Positions 7,533 through 9,210 of a stretch of 9,210 nucleotides of DNA are shown piece after piece. The position numbers and the translations under genes are program-made. This stretch comes from Bacteroidales bacterium (GTDB lineage: Bacteria > Bacteroidota > Bacteroidia > Bacteroidales > Paludibacteraceae). Under the pieces are notes generated by a model that searched no databases, was not told the origin of the DNA, and was given only the letters and a program-made list of their open reading frames with translations. Each line of letters starts with the position of its first letter. Position 1 is the first letter of the stretch. The stretch spans positions 1 through 9,210 of the forward strand of contig CAAGHA010000009.1 of the NCBI GenBank assembly GCA_900769555.1, in the 5' to 3' direction.

Positions 7533-7572
7533 ACTATATTTCTATTTACTATTAACTAAAATCAGTATTATT

Positions 7573-9024
7573 ATGAAAGACACAGGTAAATTATCAGTTT
7601 TAGAGAAATGCGCCTATGGAGCAGGCGACATGGGAAGTAATTTTATATGGTTTTTGATAGCCATACATTCAACGTTCTTCTATACCGAGTATTTTGGTTT
7701 GGCGATAGGTACGGTTACGGCAATGATGGCCATAATTACTATGATAGACCTATTATTTGACGTATATGTAGGTGCCGTTGCAGATAGGCATAAAACAAAA
7801 TTGGGAAGATTTAGACCTTGGATTCTTTACGGAGTTGTTCCTTTTGTTGCGATAACTATCATCACTTTTTATACTCCGGATTTAGATGAATCAATGAAGT
7901 TAATCTATGCTTTTTTATCTTTCTTGTTGCTTCGATTAATGTATTCTGTCGTTAATGTTCCGTATGGAGCATTGATGGGTGTTATTTCAGGAGATGCAAG
8001 AGAGAGAGATTCCGTTTCGGCTTACAGAAATATTTTTGCTCAGATAGGTTGGTTCTGCGCCAGTACGTTGTTTATGCCGGCTGTTAAATATTTGCAAGAT
8101 ACTTTTGAACTTCAAGGAAAAGTGGCCTTTTTTTACATCGTATCGGTGTATGCGGTTGTAGCAGGTCTCTTATTATTTTTCACTTTTTGGGGAACTAAGG
8201 AGCGTGTAGAGCCTGTTGCTGAAGAAAATAGTCCAATCAAAGATGATTTGAAAGATTTGATTACGAATAAACCTTGGATTATTGTTACTTTGGCAGGAAT
8301 TTTGATGTTGGTGTTTACTACTTGTCATAATTTTTTAATTAATTATTATTGCAAGTATTACTTATCTAACATGTATGCAGATCCTTCTGCTCCGGATGGT
8401 TTTAGATACGAATTGATAGGAACATTCTTCGGAAATGAGATGTCATGGGAACTTTTCTCTTCCATTATGTTTGGTTTCGGTTCTGTCATTACAATTGTTG
8501 CAACAATTTTATGTGAAAAATTTCTAATCGGAAAACTCGGAAAATCTAAATCATGGGTTTTATGCTTCGTTTTAGCTTCTGTAGCATCTGCGTTTTACCT
8601 ATTTGTTCCCAAAGAGTCGTTGGCAGTAATTATTTTATTGCAAATTCTGTTTACATTGTTTATTGGTCCATGTTCGTTCATTATGTGGAGCATGTATGCT
8701 GATATCGCAGACAATACAGAAGTTCAAACCGGTCGTCGTGCTACGGGGTTGATATTCTCTTCTGCAACTATGTCTCAAAAATTGGGTAATACATTAGCTG
8801 CAATTATCCCGGGAGCTGTTCTGTCTTTTGTCGGATTTAAAGCCAATGATTTGAATATGTCAGAATCTGTTAGAGAGATGATTTTGTATGTATTTGCTTT
8901 ATTCCCAATAATCAGTGCGGTTTTTGCTGTTATTTGTTTGAAGTTCTACAATATCGATGAGAAGAAAATTGAAGAAAATTCTAAAGAGTTGGCTAGAAGA
9001 AAGGCTGAAAAAGAAGCTCTGTAA
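7573..9024 (+). CDS. GPH-family sugar:cation symporter (second copy)
   Basis: This 483-residue inner-membrane transporter has the same architecture as its upstream neighbour, and by eye well over half of the residues are identical in the N-terminal half. It carries the same family marks: KLSVLEKCAYGAGDMG, GAVADRHKTKLGRFRPWIL, NVPYGALMGVIS, SAYRN and MWSMYADIADNTEVQTGRRA. Both proteins end in a similar charged tail with YNIDEKKIEENS. The pair is a tandem duplication that has since diverged, especially in helices 1, 5 and 7 and in the loop near residues 255-290. A different sugar substrate is therefore possible. At the RFRPW loop this copy uses AGA/AGG for Arg where the first copy uses CGT. I chose ATG 7573 over the in-frame GTG at 7501 because conserved sequence begins there and the longer form starts inside the terminator stem. 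Confidence 0.9.
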   Translation: MKDTGKLSVLEKCAYGAGDMGSNFIWFLIAIHSTFFYTEYFGLAIGTVTAMMAIITMIDLLFDVYVGAVADRHKTKLGRFRPWILYGVVPFVAITIITFYTPDLDESMKLIYAFLSFLLLRLMYSVVNVPYGALMGVISGDARERDSVSAYRNIFAQIGWFCASTLFMPAVKYLQDTFELQGKVAFFYIVSVYAVVAGLLLFFTFWGTKERVEPVAEENSPIKDDLKDLITNKPWIIVTLAGILMLVFTTCHNFLINYYCKYYLSNMYADPSAPDGFRYELIGTFFGNEMSWELFSSIMFGFGSVITIVATILCEKFLIGKLGKSKSWVLCFVLASVASAFYLFVPKESLAVIILLQILFTLFIGPCSFIMWSMYADIADNTEVQTGRRATGLIFSSATMSQKLGNTLAAIIPGAVLSFVGFKANDLNMSESVREMILYVFALFPIISAVFAVICLKFYNIDEKKIEENSKELARRKAEKEAL

Positions 9025-9055
9025 TTTAAGGCTATTTTAGCTATATATTTATTTT

Positions 9056-9084
9056 AAAGCATCCTCAATCGGGGGTGCTTTTTT
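9056..9084 (+). terminator. Intrinsic terminator closing the gene block
   Basis: AAAGCATCCTC (9056-9066) pairs with GGGGGTGCTTT (9071-9081) over 11 bp with two T-G wobbles. The loop is AATC and T continues to 9084. It lies 31 bp after the last stop codon and is the natural end of the transcript. Confidence 0.85.
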
Positions 9085-9210
9085 GATGCTTAGAAGCTGT
9101 TTAAATTTTATTAAAAAAAAATTAGAGTTTCACTCTCTTATTTTCGGCATCTTTGAGATTCTTTTTAACCTATTTTTATTCTCCTTTTTTGATAATAGTC
9201 CACTATTTTC
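9085..9210. other. A+T-rich tail, possible edge of another insertion sequence
   Basis: No gene can be supported here. The stretch from about 9090 (AGAAGCTGTTTAAATTTTAT) resembles the terminal inverted repeats of some IS5-like elements, from memory of such ends. It is followed by a run of nine A (9113-9121) and a small palindrome AGAGT-TTC-ACTCT (9124-9136). The minus strand is open from the window edge to a TGA at 9132-9130, with a Lys/Arg-rich 26-residue end that I do not recognise. The other end of any element lies outside the window. Confidence 0.3.

Noticed and set aside
7514..7542. Possible promoter TTG-18 bp-TATATTTC before the second symporter gene
   Set aside because: The spacing is short, the -7 box lacks the final G, and the -33 element would be in the loop and stem of the terminator. 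It is too weak to annotate, though a weak promoter is not excluded.
7501..7572. In-frame upstream extension of the second symporter
   Set aside because: It starts inside the terminator stem, and similarity to the paralogue begins only after ATG 7573.
9086..9210. Open + strand frame from ATG 9086 to the window edge (41 codons)
   Set aside because: Phe/Leu-rich product from A+T-rich DNA that begins next to the terminator T-run. I recognise no family and it is cut by the edge.

Overview
The window looks like a stretch of a Bacteroidetes (probably Bacteroidales) genome. The evidence is A+T-rich non-coding DNA, almost no Shine-Dalgarno signals, a Bacteroidetes-type promoter (TTTG, 19 bp, TAAATTTG) before the first gene, Bacteroidetes-style lipoprotein signal peptides, and the remnant of an IS30-family transposase. 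I cannot name the genus.

Layout. Positions 1-217 hold the 3' end of an IS30-type insertion sequence, whose transposase is frameshifted in a run of nine A. A short A+T-rich gap with the promoter (262-292) follows. Five genes then run on the + strand: a GH94 cellobiose phosphorylase (351-2849), a GH5 endoglucanase-like lipoprotein (2957-4213), a GH3 NagZ-like exported hydrolase (4283-6037), and two related sugar:cation symporters of the GPH family (6055-7491 and 7573-9024). A clear intrinsic terminator (9056-9084) closes the block. The last 126 bases are A+T-rich and may be the edge of another insertion sequence.

How the genes fit together (inference from families). The GH5 enzyme, anchored as a lipoprotein, would cut a beta-1,4-glucan outside the cytoplasm. 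The GH3 enzyme would trim the products. One or both GPH symporters would bring cellobiose or similar disaccharides across the inner membrane. The GH94 enzyme would split cellobiose with phosphate in the cytoplasm, giving glucose 1-phosphate and glucose and saving one ATP. No SusC/SusD pair, regulator or sugar kinase is visible in the window.

The most unusual points are these. Strong hairpins stand between successive genes, and two of them look like intrinsic terminators inside what otherwise reads as one operon. One ends only 13 bp before the GH3 start codon. The GH3 protein has Asn where NagZ-type enzymes have the Asp of their Asp-His catalytic pair. The GH94 gene uses only CGT/CGC arginine codons, unlike its neighbours. 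The two tandem transporters have diverged in both sequence and codon use. I see no RNA gene, CRISPR array or clearly unprecedented system.
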